Counted from the stretch's first letter, positions 1 to 6,472 are shown. The stretch: DNA of 6,472 nucleotides from Phycisphaerales bacterium (GCA_028288875.1 JAQGHK010000226.1:1-6472), one strand, 5' to 3'. Notes: generated by a model from the sequence alone, not told the origin. A program made the numbers and translations.

Positions 1-244
1 TCAGGCCCTGCGACGCCACGCTGTCTGGCACATTGATCTTCACGGCGATCACCGCCCCAAAGACGGCGGCTACTAGCGAGATTACCAGCGTCACGATCCA
101 CGACACCCGGCTGCTGCGATTCAGTTCTTCAAAATACATGTTCTGTACCTCATCTTGGAGTTGCTTCAGCCGCTCCCCATCGGGCGGCTCCACGTCCAAC
201 AGACGCGCCCGCAGGCCGGCCGGTTCAACGGAATTTTCACTCAT
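1..244 (-). CDS. Small membrane protein downstream of the sigma factor, C-terminus cut by window edge
   Basis: Reading from the ATG at 244-242 gives 81 residues with no stop before the window edge. The N-terminal 48 or so residues are hydrophilic and charged (MSENSVEPAG start, then a segment ending FEELNRSSR). Residues about 49-68 form one clear transmembrane helix (WIVTLVISLVAAVFGAVIAV), followed by KINVPDS. The start overlaps the sigma-factor stop as ATGA, and an AGGAG ribosome-binding site (251-255 on the complementary strand) lies 6 bases before the ATG, so translation is probably coupled. Position directly after an ECF sigma gene suggests a membrane regulator or anti-sigma partner, but the visible part lacks the HxxxCxxC zinc-finger pattern of common anti-sigma factors. 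The family is not recognised; function is inferred from context only. Confidence 0.72.
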   Translation of the reverse strand, partial: MSENSVEPAGLRARLLDVEPPDGERLKQLQDEVQNMYFEELNRSSRVSWIVTLVISLVAAVFGAVIAVKINVPDSVASQGL

Positions 245-798
245 GACTCGCTCCTCTCCGCCAGCAGATCACGCAGCGCCAGCTTGGCGTGGAAGATGCG
301 GCTTTTGATGGTCCCGGCGGGGACGCCGACGACTTCGGCAATGTCGGCGATCGACAAGTCTTGAAGGAAATGCAACGTCAGCACGTCCCGATGCGCCAGT
401 GACAATCGCCCCAGCGCCGCATGCAGCCGCTCGGCCGCTTCGCGGGCGAATTGCACGTCGTCGATCGATTGGCTGTCATCCACGGCATCCGTCACGGCGA
501 TATCGTCCGGCAATTCCCGCCTCCGCCGCAGGTGCGAAAACGCAGCATTCCGGCCGATCCGATAAAGAAACGCCGGCAGCGCCCGGGGGTTCTGCAGCGT
601 GTCCATCGCCCGGAAGACGGACAGCCACGTTTCCTGCGCCACGTCCCAAGCATCCGCCTCCGTGCCGACCAGCCGTCGCAGGTAATACAGCAACGGCCGC
701 TGAAACCGCGCGACCAATTCGCCCGGCGCCGCCGGATCGCCGCGCCGACAGCGCAGGACGATCAGTTCGCTGAAAATGAGATCACTTTCCGATGCCAA
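241..798 (-). CDS. ECF-type sigma-70 family RNA polymerase sigma factor
   Basis: This 185-residue protein has the two-domain architecture of ECF sigma factors, which direct RNA polymerase core to a dedicated promoter set. Residues about 29-95 are sigma region 2: a helix starting RFQRPLLYYLRRL, then DAWDVAQETWLSVFRA (the core-binding D-x-x-Q-E-T-W signature) and FLYRIGRNAAFSHLRRRR (the -10 recognition side). A short acidic linker (about 97-117) leads to region 4 at about 124-178, with LSLAHRDVLTLHFLQDLS and the helix-turn-helix IADIAEVVGVPAGTIKSRI for -35 recognition. The start codon is TTG: it has AGGGAG five bases upstream and an in-frame TAA 12 bases further up, so no longer version is possible. 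It overlaps the downstream membrane protein gene by ATGA. No extra C-terminal domain is seen. The ECF subgroup and signal cannot be assigned by eye. Confidence 0.93.
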   Translation of the reverse strand: MASESDLIFSELIVLRCRRGDPAAPGELVARFQRPLLYYLRRLVGTEADAWDVAQETWLSVFRAMDTLQNPRALPAFLYRIGRNAAFSHLRRRRELPDDIAVTDAVDDSQSIDDVQFAREAAERLHAALGRLSLAHRDVLTLHFLQDLSIADIAEVVGVPAGTIKSRIFHAKLALRDLLAERSES

Positions 799-803
799 GG
801 CCT

Positions 804-809
804 CTCCCT
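804..809 (-). promoter_or_regulatory. Ribosome-binding site deciding the TTG start of the sigma factor
   Basis: On the minus strand AGGGAG is followed by AGGCC and then TTG (798-796). The spacing of 5 bases and the in-frame TAA at 813-811 together fix TTG as the likely start codon. Confidence 0.6.
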
Positions 810-935
810 GTTACCCGATCGATGCGCGTCGAGGGCCACCGGTTCACTGAAAATCGGAAGTGCAGCCGGTGGCTGGCCTGGACCCATGCCCGGGCGGTTG
901 GGCGATATGCTCACGCAGCGTGTTTCGCGCCGAAA

Positions 936-949
936 GCCATCATGATGGC
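936..949. promoter_or_regulatory. 14-base perfect palindrome in the divergent spacer, operator candidate
   Basis: GCCATCATGATGGC equals its own reverse complement. It lies in the 163-base spacer between the divergent sigma factor and the unknown gene, directly against and partly overlapping the extended -10 element of the latter. A protein bound here would block that promoter. A 14-base palindrome is expected less than once by chance in a window this size, so position is the main argument. No regulator can be named. Confidence 0.35.
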
Positions 950-954
950 ATAAT
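946..954 (+). promoter_or_regulatory. Extended -10 promoter element for the gene at 962
   Basis: TGG followed by CATAAT (5 of 6 matches to TATAAT, with the TGn extension). The hexamer ends 7 bases before the ATG at 962, so transcription would begin at or next to the start codon and give a leaderless message. No -35 box at proper spacing and no Shine-Dalgarno sequence are seen, both of which agree with this reading. Confidence 0.42.
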
Positions 955-961
955 CTGCGGC

Positions 962-2074
962 ATGTCGGCGTTTCAACTGACCCGTGACCGTTTTCTGGAC
1001 CGCACTTTTTCGGCGGCCGACTTGGCGGATTTCGCCGAAATGATTGGGCATTGGTACCGAATCAGCGTCGGCCACCGATCCGCTGCGCGCGGAACGATGA
1101 CGTGCGAAACATTTGTGTTCGCCTTTGCCTGGCCGCGAGCCGACGAGATCGAAGCGACATTAAAACAGGGATTGCACGAGACGCCTTGGGAGTTGCCGGC
1201 GGCGGACGAAGTGCGTGTTGCCGGCCCGGCGGTGCCTGCCGATTCAGCGCCGGATATTTCTGTCTGGCAGAACGCGCTCGGCCAGCCCGCGCTGGACGAT
1301 GTCTGCGTGCGATTCCGACTGACGGTGCGCGGCCCGATGCGCGGCGGTGATGGCGCCATCAGTTTCGTACTTTGTGGCCAGCCCATTGGTGACCACCTGT
1401 TGGTGAAGGCGATCTGGCAGATCGGCCAAGATGAACGCTGGGAGCGCGTGTGCAGCCACGCAAAATGGCCGCAAGAGCCCGCCCTCGTTGCTGCGTTCGA
1501 CGAATACGTCGCCGCTGCGATTGCGCAGAGCCGGGACATCGCCGCTAAGCAGGCGTACCAGTCGTACCGTCGAAAAGACCGTCACTTGTTCAAGTCAGGC
1601 GATTTTGAGCGAAAGGCGATGTGGTTGACCCGCCAAATGGTCGAAGTTTCGGATGAGAGTGGCGTGGTTCCGTTCCTGCGAAGGCTCGGCTTGCCCTTAG
1701 TCGGGGCCGCTGTCGCGGCGGGGGCGGGCCTGTCCAAATCCTGGTCATCACGGCTGAATCCGCTCGCGATTTTAGCGGCCGTGCTGCTAGCGGAATCGGT
1801 GCGCGTGATGTGGCAGAAACTACGAAAAATCGCCAAGTATCGACTTCGAATGCGAGCGGGTCTTGGCAAACTTTATTCTCGTCCGCTCGATTACACGATC
1901 GTCGACCTATCGGCCGAGCGCACGCCCACAGTGGTTGAAGTGCGCTCAGGAACTCGAATCGGCCGGTGCCCGGCATGTCTGCGACTTCAAGATGGGAACG
2001 GCAACGGTCGTCTACGACCTGAATCAGTTTTACACGCTGGGCTCAACGTTGATCGTTACCGGCCTTTTGCGTAA
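962..2074 (+). CDS. Unknown protein, N-terminal part of a frameshifted gene
   Basis: The chosen start is the ATG at 962 (MSAFQLTRDR); the frame stays open further up, but that stretch covers the promoter-like region and reads poorly as protein. Residues 1-322 look like genuine coding sequence: a soluble part with FVFAFAWPRADEIEATL and VWQNALGQPALDDVCVRFRL, a basic region near 200-225, then two hydrophobic segments at about 241-258 and 267-284, followed by a very basic stretch (WQKLRKIAKYRLRMRAG). The protein is therefore probably membrane-attached. From about residue 323 (base 1928) this frame turns into glycine/arginine-rich sequence of poor quality, ending at 2074, while the frame starting at 1929 takes over convincingly. 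The intact protein would be about 491 residues, ending at 2438. I do not recognise the family and assign no function. Confidence 0.6.
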   Translation: MSAFQLTRDRFLDRTFSAADLADFAEMIGHWYRISVGHRSAARGTMTCETFVFAFAWPRADEIEATLKQGLHETPWELPAADEVRVAGPAVPADSAPDISVWQNALGQPALDDVCVRFRLTVRGPMRGGDGAISFVLCGQPIGDHLLVKAIWQIGQDERWERVCSHAKWPQEPALVAAFDEYVAAAIAQSRDIAAKQAYQSYRRKDRHLFKSGDFERKAMWLTRQMVEVSDESGVVPFLRRLGLPLVGAAVAAGAGLSKSWSSRLNPLAILAAVLLAESVRVMWQKLRKIAKYRLRMRAGLGKLYSRPLDYTIVDLSAERTPTVVEVRSGTRIGRCPACLRLQDGNGNGRLRPESVLHAGLNVDRYRPFA

Positions 2075-2438
2075 GGCTGAAGCGTTTTTCTTGTTTCCTC
2101 CGATGTCGATCGTTGTCGCGACGACTGTCTTCACCGATGGCGCGAAGCATTTGACCGTCAATCGACCTGCTTACCGGGCCCTGCCTGAAAATGGGACCCG
2201 CACCTATGTTCCAGCCGAAAAAGGAGTTGAAGCGATTCTTATCGAACATGAGGCGGCGGTCAGGCGATTAATCGATCGCGGCAAACGACCTGCGGCAGCG
2301 CCAAGTACGGTGGATGGCGTCTTGGCCGCAATGCGTCAAGAGAACGAGCAAGATCGGGAACGATGGAAGACCGTTCCTTATTCCTGGAGCGACGCCCTGC
2401 ACCAATCCTTCAAATGGCCGCGACCCAACGCGATGTAG
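1863..2438 (+). CDS. Unknown protein, C-terminal part of the same frameshifted gene
   Basis: The frame is open from a TTG at 1863, but the convincing protein begins near 1929 (QWLKCAQELESAGARHV) and runs 169 residues to the TAG at 2436-2438. Its features are a short alpha/beta-like sequence with DFKMGTATVVYDLNQFYTLG, a hydrophobic FFLFPPMSIVVATTVFTDG strand region, AKHLTVNRPAYRALPENG, then a charged helical tail (IEHEAAVRRLIDRG; MRQENEQDRERWK). The TTG start has no good ribosome-binding site and would overlap the upstream frame by 212 bases, so an independent gene is unlikely. The better reading is continuation of the protein that starts at 962. The rhythm resembles uncharacterised proteins common in planctomycetes, but this is impression only; no function is offered. 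Confidence 0.55.
   Translation: MANFILVRSITRSSTYRPSARPQWLKCAQELESAGARHVCDFKMGTATVVYDLNQFYTLGSTLIVTGLLRKAEAFFLFPPMSIVVATTVFTDGAKHLTVNRPAYRALPENGTRTYVPAEKGVEAILIEHEAAVRRLIDRGKRPAAAPSTVDGVLAAMRQENEQDRERWKTVPYSWSDALHQSFKWPRPNAM
1919..1940 (+). other. Probable frameshift site joining two coding frames
   Basis: Up to about 1927 the frame set by 962 reads LDYTIVDLSAERTP; from 1929 the next frame reads QWLKCAQELESAGARHV. Skipping one base (for example A1928) joins them into one smooth protein. That means one extra base or two missing bases here, either a real mutation or a sequencing/assembly error. No long homopolymer or obvious slippery heptamer is present. Confidence 0.55.
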
Positions 2439-2484
2439 TGCTTGCCATTTATGACGTGAGGGCGTCGCCCCGACCGGTAATGAC

Positions 2485-2506
2485 GCGATGAAATCGCCTG
2501 TTTTTT
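2485..2506 (+). terminator. Weak Rho-independent terminator candidate
   Basis: GCGAT (2485-2489) pairs with ATCGC (2493-2497) around a GAA loop, then CTG and six T (2501-2506). It lies 47 bases after the stop of the unknown gene. The stem is only 5 base pairs and the T tract begins 3 bases late, so strength is doubtful. Confidence 0.33.
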
Positions 2507-2715
2507 GGCCGACAGGGCGGTGATGCGGCGGTAAAATTGGGGAATGCGCCGCGCTTGCCGCACAGTTTCCTTGGACGGATTGAGAAGCCGGAATGGCCTA
2601 AGTGTCATGTTAAGCAGGGCGGTCTACCACGTGCTGGGGCGCGCAATTTTTCCGGCCAACTCTTGGCCTGGCCACGGGTTAGCGGGCGCTGCGCGAGTGT
2701 AAAATAGAGCAATCA

Positions 2716-2739
2716 AAGTCGGCTACGTTTTTTCGACTT
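2716..2739. repeat. Inverted repeat enclosing a T6 tract
   Basis: AAGTCG (2716-2721) and CGACTT (2734-2739) are perfect inverted copies around a 12-base loop that ends in TTTTTT. It lies about 80 bases upstream of the rarA start. It could be an operator or a hairpin in a longer rarA leader; chance is also possible. Confidence 0.25.
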
Positions 2740-2803
2740 ACGTGCAATTGATCTTTGCTCCACATGCCTCGGCGAAACCATATCTGTTGATCGCTTAGGA
2801 CCG

Positions 2804-2809
2804 TACAAT
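2804..2809 (+). promoter_or_regulatory. -10 box immediately upstream of rarA
   Basis: TACAAT matches TATAAT at 5 of 6 bases and ends 7 bases before the ATG at 2817, which puts the expected transcription start at or next to the start codon. There is no Shine-Dalgarno sequence in the 15 bases before the ATG; the nearest AGGA (2797-2800) is 16 bases away. The -35 is unclear: TTGATC at 2787-2792 is too close (11-base spacer). Confidence 0.42.
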
Positions 2810-2816
2810 TACCGAA

Positions 2817-4217
<1,401 letters not shown>

Positions 4218-4266
4218 GCCATCGGCTAGCGTATAACTGCTAGTGGCTGGCAGCAGGCGGCTGACA

Positions 4267-4282
4267 GTTGAACCGATTCAAC
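4267..4282 (+). repeat. Inverted repeat in the leader of the cyclo-ligase gene
   Basis: GTTGAA (4267-4272) and TTCAAC (4277-4282) are perfect inverted copies around CCGA. It lies in the 103-base gap between rarA and the next gene, 18 bases before a second, stronger hairpin. Confidence 0.35.
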
Positions 4283-4299
4283 CCTTCGGACTTTTGTAT

Positions 4300-4315
4300 G
4301 CCGACTCGTGTCGGC
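4300..4315 (+). promoter_or_regulatory. Hairpin just upstream of the cyclo-ligase start
   Basis: GCCGAC (4300-4305) and GTCGGC (4310-4315) form a perfect 6-base-pair GC-rich stem around TCGT, followed by TTGTT and then the ATG at 4321. It occupies the place where a ribosome-binding site would be; none is seen. It could limit translation, mark a weak transcription stop after rarA, or be fortuitous. The T tract is too poor for a confident terminator. Confidence 0.35.
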
Positions 4316-4320
4316 TTGTT

Positions 4321-4932
4321 ATGGAAACACCAGACCCCAAGACCGAGATCCGTCAGCAGCTTCGCCAGCGGCTGGCCGAGATGACCGACGCCCAGCGGCA
4401 CGCCAAGAGCGTCGCCGCGTGCGCGCTCATTGCCGCCACCGCCGAGTTCCAGCAGGCCAAGTCGGTGATGCTGTTCCTCTCAACACCGCTCGAAGTCGAT
4501 ACCGCGCCGCTGGCCCTTCGCGCCTGGCAGCACGGGAAGATGGTGGTCGTGCCGAAGGTGAGCTGGGACGCCAAGCGGATGGTCCCGATCGAGATCGCCA
4601 GCCTGAGTGACGAGCACGTGCGCCTCACGCAGAAGGGCATCCGCGAGCCGATCAGCGGCAGCCCGGTGCCGCTGAGTTTTATCGATCTGGTCGTCGTCCC
4701 GGGGTTGGGTTTCACCGAGCAGGGCCACCGCATCGGCCGGGGCATGGGCTTCTACGACCGCTTCCTGGCCCAGCCGGACTTTTTGGGCGTCAGTTGTGGA
4801 CTGGCGTTCGAAGAGCAGGTGATGCCCGCCATCCCGATGCTGGATCATGATGTGCCGCTCTGCATGCTGGCGACCGACCGCGGCATCCGCCGGGTGAGCA
4901 CCGCCTGTATCGACCGCTATCTCGCCCGCTGA
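4321..4932 (+). CDS. 5-formyltetrahydrofolate cyclo-ligase (MTHFS)
   Basis: This cytoplasmic enzyme uses ATP to convert 5-formyltetrahydrofolate to 5,10-methenyltetrahydrofolate, returning a storage or inhibitory folate to the one-carbon pool. The 203-residue length is normal for the family (homologues: E. coli YgfA, B. subtilis YqgN). Residues 6-30 form the basic N-terminal helix (PKTEIRQQLRQRL) typical of the family. SVMLFLSTPLEVDT (48-61) carries the conserved E-V-D-T substrate-side motif, GIREP is at 106-110, and the signature DLVVVPGLGF...HRIGRGMGFYDRFL spans 122-149 with the phosphate-binding glycines and the YDR. DHDVPL (175-180) and DRGIRR (186-191) close the fold. The ATG at 4321 gives the standard N-terminus; a GTG at 4243 in the same frame would add 26 atypical residues. 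It follows rarA by 103 bases on the same strand, so read-through is possible. Confidence 0.95.
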   Translation: METPDPKTEIRQQLRQRLAEMTDAQRHAKSVAACALIAATAEFQQAKSVMLFLSTPLEVDTAPLALRAWQHGKMVVVPKVSWDAKRMVPIEIASLSDEHVRLTQKGIREPISGSPVPLSFIDLVVVPGLGFTEQGHRIGRGMGFYDRFLAQPDFLGVSCGLAFEEQVMPAIPMLDHDVPLCMLATDRGIRRVSTACIDRYLAR

Positions 4933-5001
4933 TGAACGCCGTGATGAGGCGGTGCGTATTTCACGCAGGGAAATCAAATAATTCTGCGCTTTCGCCGGGC
5001 G

Positions 5002-5019
5002 GATGAATTAATTATCATC
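5002..5019. repeat. AT-rich inverted repeat upstream of the transpeptidase gene
   Basis: GATGA (5002-5006) and TCATC (5015-5019) flank ATTAATTA. It is an AT-rich island in GC-rich surroundings, about 90 bases before the TTG start at 5110, in a 177-base gap. This is a reasonable place for a promoter or operator, but no clean -10/-35 pair can be assigned. Confidence 0.28.
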
Positions 5020-5099
5020 TCGCGTCGCCGCGGTGGTCGCCGGGGCGTTTGTCCTGAAGTACACGCCTTGCATGCCCGCTGCTCGGGCAACCCGGACAC

Positions 5100-5105
5100 G
5101 GAGGT
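5100..5105 (+). promoter_or_regulatory. Strong ribosome-binding site deciding the TTG start at 5110
   Basis: GGAGGT followed by CCAT and TTG (5110-5112). This is the best Shine-Dalgarno sequence seen on the plus strand, and it favours the TTG at 5110 over the TTG at 5068 in the same frame, which lacks one. Confidence 0.65.
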
Positions 5106-5109
5106 CCAT

Positions 5110-6276
5110 TTGCCGCGTCGCAATCGCTACACCCGTCCGCTGATTCTCGCCGTTGGAACCATTGCCGTCGTTGGGCTCGCCGCCGGTGGGTATAAGAAGT
5201 TTGCTCACGCCAGCCAGCAGAGCGTTTCGCCTGAGGCGATCGCGCAAGCGACCACGCAGCCCAACGCCGCGCCGAATGTGTCATACGAAGCAGTGACCCC
5301 CGCGAACGCCGCTGGGAAGCCTGAAGCGAAGCTCCCGACGCCGAAACCTGCATCGTCGTCGCTTGCGCAATCGCCTTCGTCAAAGACGCCCGGTTCCAAA
5401 ACCTCCGCTTCGGACCCGACATCGAAGCACCCAGTCTTCCTCGACGCCCCGACCACGCGCCCTTCCCTGGCAATCGCTTCGCGCCCAATGCCGACCACGC
5501 CGGTAGATGCCCCGTCGCTGTTCAAAGCTGTCGACGCCAAGATCGCCGCGGAAGACCTGATCACCGCGCGAGATGAGCTGGTCAGCTCGCTCGACGCCAA
5601 GAAGTTCTCCGACACGGAGCGTGAGGCCGCCTACGAGCGCCTGAGCAAGATCGCCGATGTCGTCGTCTTCTCCCCGCGCAAGTTCATCAGCGACACCCAC
5701 CAGTTGGCCCACACGGTCGTGAAGGGCGACAACCTGCAGAAGGTCGCCAACCTGTACGACGTGACCGTCGGCTTCGTGCAGCGCGTCAACAACATTTCCG
5801 ATCCGCGCAAGGTGCGGCTGGGTGCAAGCCTGAAAATTATCAAGGGCCCGTTCTACGCCGTTGTGAACAAGACGGCTTTCACACTCGACCTTTACCAGGG
5901 CGACCCGAACCAGTCCGGCGCGATCTTCCTGAAGCGCCTCCGCGTGGGCCTCGGCGAGCACGACAGCACGCCGACCGGCCTGTGGAAGATCGGCACGAAA
6001 CTGACGAACCCGACCTACTACAACAGCCGCGACACCGGCCCGCGTATCATCCCCGCGAATGACCCGACCAACCCCCTCGGCGAACGCTGGCTCGCCCTCG
6101 AAGGCATCAGCGGCCAGGCGGCCGGCAAAGAAAGTTACGGCATCCACGGCACGATCGACCCCACCAGCATCGGCCAGAAAAAGTCGATGGGCTGCGTCCG
6201 CCTGCTGAACGAAGACGTGAACCTCGTCTACGACATGCTGATCAAGGACAAGAGCCAAGTGACCGTGGTGGAATAA
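5110..6276 (+). CDS. LysM-containing L,D-transpeptidase (YkuD family), exported
   Basis: Acts in the cell envelope: YkuD-family enzymes form 3-3 peptidoglycan cross-links or attach proteins to the wall, with a catalytic cysteine. With the TTG start the protein has 388 residues. Residues 1-10 are basic (PRRNRYTRP), 11-28 hydrophobic, then KKFAHASQQ, so it is a signal peptide with a possible cut after AHA or an uncleaved anchor. Residues 38-132 are a Pro/Ala/Ser/Thr-rich linker, 134-185 a charged helical segment (FKAVDAKIAAEDLITARDEL), 200-245 a LysM peptidoglycan-binding domain (HTVVKGDNLQKVANLYDV... VNNISDP... LGASLKII), and 247-388 the YkuD domain. The catalytic motif is complete: YGIHGT with H346, then SMGCVRL with C362 and R364. 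It stands alone on this strand, 177 bases after the cyclo-ligase gene. The exact substrate cannot be told from sequence. Confidence 0.94.
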   Translation: MPRRNRYTRPLILAVGTIAVVGLAAGGYKKFAHASQQSVSPEAIAQATTQPNAAPNVSYEAVTPANAAGKPEAKLPTPKPASSSLAQSPSSKTPGSKTSASDPTSKHPVFLDAPTTRPSLAIASRPMPTTPVDAPSLFKAVDAKIAAEDLITARDELVSSLDAKKFSDTEREAAYERLSKIADVVVFSPRKFISDTHQLAHTVVKGDNLQKVANLYDVTVGFVQRVNNISDPRKVRLGASLKIIKGPFYAVVNKTAFTLDLYQGDPNQSGAIFLKRLRVGLGEHDSTPTGLWKIGTKLTNPTYYNSRDTGPRIIPANDPTNPLGERWLALEGISGQAAGKESYGIHGTIDPTSIGQKKSMGCVRLLNEDVNLVYDMLIKDKSQVTVVE

Positions 6277-6287
6277 AAGGCTGTTGT

Positions 6288-6297
6288 GGCCGCGGCC
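6288..6297. promoter_or_regulatory. 10-base palindrome beside the antitoxin promoter
   Basis: GGCCGCGGCC is a perfect palindrome located between the transpeptidase stop and the extended -10 box, where the -35 side of the promoter would be. Toxin-antitoxin operons are often repressed by their own antitoxin at palindromes in this position, so it is an operator candidate. In GC-rich DNA such a short palindrome may be chance. Confidence 0.25.
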
Positions 6298-6300
6298 GGG

Positions 6301-6309
6301 TGGTATAAT
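6301..6309 (+). promoter_or_regulatory. Extended -10 promoter of the antitoxin gene
   Basis: TGG plus a perfect TATAAT. The predicted transcription start is near 6316, giving a leader of about 20 bases before the ATG at 6337. No good -35 hexamer lies at 16-18 bases, as is usual for extended -10 promoters. Confidence 0.6.
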
Positions 6310-6336
6310 TCCACTGCACGCGACTGCGAGACACCT

Positions 6337-6472
6337 ATGCCACCTACCCTCGAGGAACTTGGCCTACTTCGACTAAGCCCGGAAGAGCGTTTTGCTGTCG
6401 CTCAGGCGCTTTGGGAATACGTCGAGGACGAAGCAGTGGCAGCGCCGCTGACCGAAGCGCAACGCATCGAAC
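6337..6472 (+). CDS. Antitoxin of the putative addiction module family (Unstab_antitox-like), cut by window edge
   Basis: The first 45 residues are visible and the frame is open to the edge. LEELGLLRLSPEERFAVAQALWEYVED followed by APLTEAQRIE matches the pattern of the putative addiction module component family (PF09720/TIGR02574): a helix with LSPEER, then ALW, an acidic turn, and LTEAQ leading into the next helix. Members are short proteins of about 70-80 residues that usually precede a RelE/ParE-type toxin gene, which would lie just outside this window. Its own extended -10 promoter makes it a separate transcription unit from the transpeptidase. The ATG has only a weak GCGAG upstream. If no toxin follows, it may be an orphan antitoxin. 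Confidence 0.75.
   Translation, partial: MPPTLEELGLLRLSPEERFAVAQALWEYVEDEAVAAPLTEAQRIE

Larger units (their letters stand above)
2439..2816. other. 378-base gene-free stretch before rarA
   Basis: No reading frame here looks like protein on either strand. It holds a weak terminator candidate (2485-2506), a 6-base inverted repeat around CTC (GGCCAA 2654-2659 with TTGGCC 2663-2668), two copies of GTAAAAT (2531-2537 and 2699-2705) that could serve as -10 boxes, a T-rich inverted repeat (2716-2739), and the -10 box of rarA (2804-2809). A small RNA cannot be excluded, but none is recognised. Confidence 0.5.

Noticed and set aside
421..945. Plus-strand frame of 174 codons across the sigma factor
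   Set aside because: It is antisense to a clear sigma factor, proline/arginine-rich, without any recognisable motif.
2378..2608. Minus-strand frame of 76 codons in the gap after the unknown gene
   Set aside because: It overlaps the coding end of the unknown gene, has no ribosome-binding site, and reads as a basic mixture without domain character.
2654..2668. GGCCAA/TTGGCC hairpin as a terminator
   Set aside because: On the plus strand the T run lies before the stem, and on the minus strand the stem is followed by A instead of T.
4218..4320. Possible 6S RNA upstream of the cyclo-ligase, as found beside this gene in E. coli
   Set aside because: The gap is only 103 bases, too short for a 6S RNA of about 180 bases, and no long rod-like pairing with a central bubble is visible.
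5068..5109. Earlier TTG start for the transpeptidase
   Set aside because: It lacks a ribosome-binding site and adds a polar stretch before the signal sequence, whereas the TTG at 5110 follows GGAGGT at a good distance.
5380..6258. Long open frame (292 codons) on the minus strand opposite the transpeptidase
   Set aside because: It is antisense to a gene with complete LysM and YkuD motifs; its composition (valine, alanine, aspartate and arginine runs) is typical of a mirror frame in GC-rich DNA.

Overview
The window is GC-rich and densely coded, with five intact or partial recognisable genes and one disrupted gene. The style fits a planctomycete-like bacterium, perhaps of the Phycisphaerae: an ECF-type sigma factor paired with a small membrane protein instead of a classical zinc-finger anti-sigma factor, a LysM plus YkuD L,D-transpeptidase with a helical spacer, frequent TTG starts, and few Shine-Dalgarno sequences. 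This taxonomic placement is inference from style; no rRNA or other marker is present.

Layout. On the minus strand, positions 798 to 1 hold a two-gene unit: an ECF-family sigma factor with a TTG start, overlapping by ATGA a single-pass membrane protein that runs off the left edge. A 163-base divergent spacer with a 14-base perfect palindrome and an extended -10 box separates it from a plus-strand gene of unknown family (962 to 2438). That gene reads as one protein of about 491 residues broken by a frameshift near 1928. A 378-base gene-free stretch follows, with a weak terminator candidate, a T-rich inverted repeat and a -10 box 7 bases before the next start.

From 2817 onward all genes are on the plus strand: rarA (AAA+ ATPase acting at stalled or collapsed replication forks), 5-formyltetrahydrofolate cyclo-ligase (one-carbon metabolism), a secreted or membrane-anchored LysM/L,D-transpeptidase (peptidoglycan cross-linking), and at the right edge the start of an antitoxin of the putative addiction module family, with its own extended -10 promoter. 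Functionally these look like ordinary housekeeping neighbours, not a single pathway; rarA and the cyclo-ligase may be co-transcribed.

Nothing here is convincingly a new defence or mobile system. The items most worth a second look are the frameshifted unknown gene, two starts that look leaderless (a -10 box exactly 7 bases upstream of ATG in both cases), the sigma factor with a non-standard membrane partner, and the palindrome sitting at the divergent promoter.
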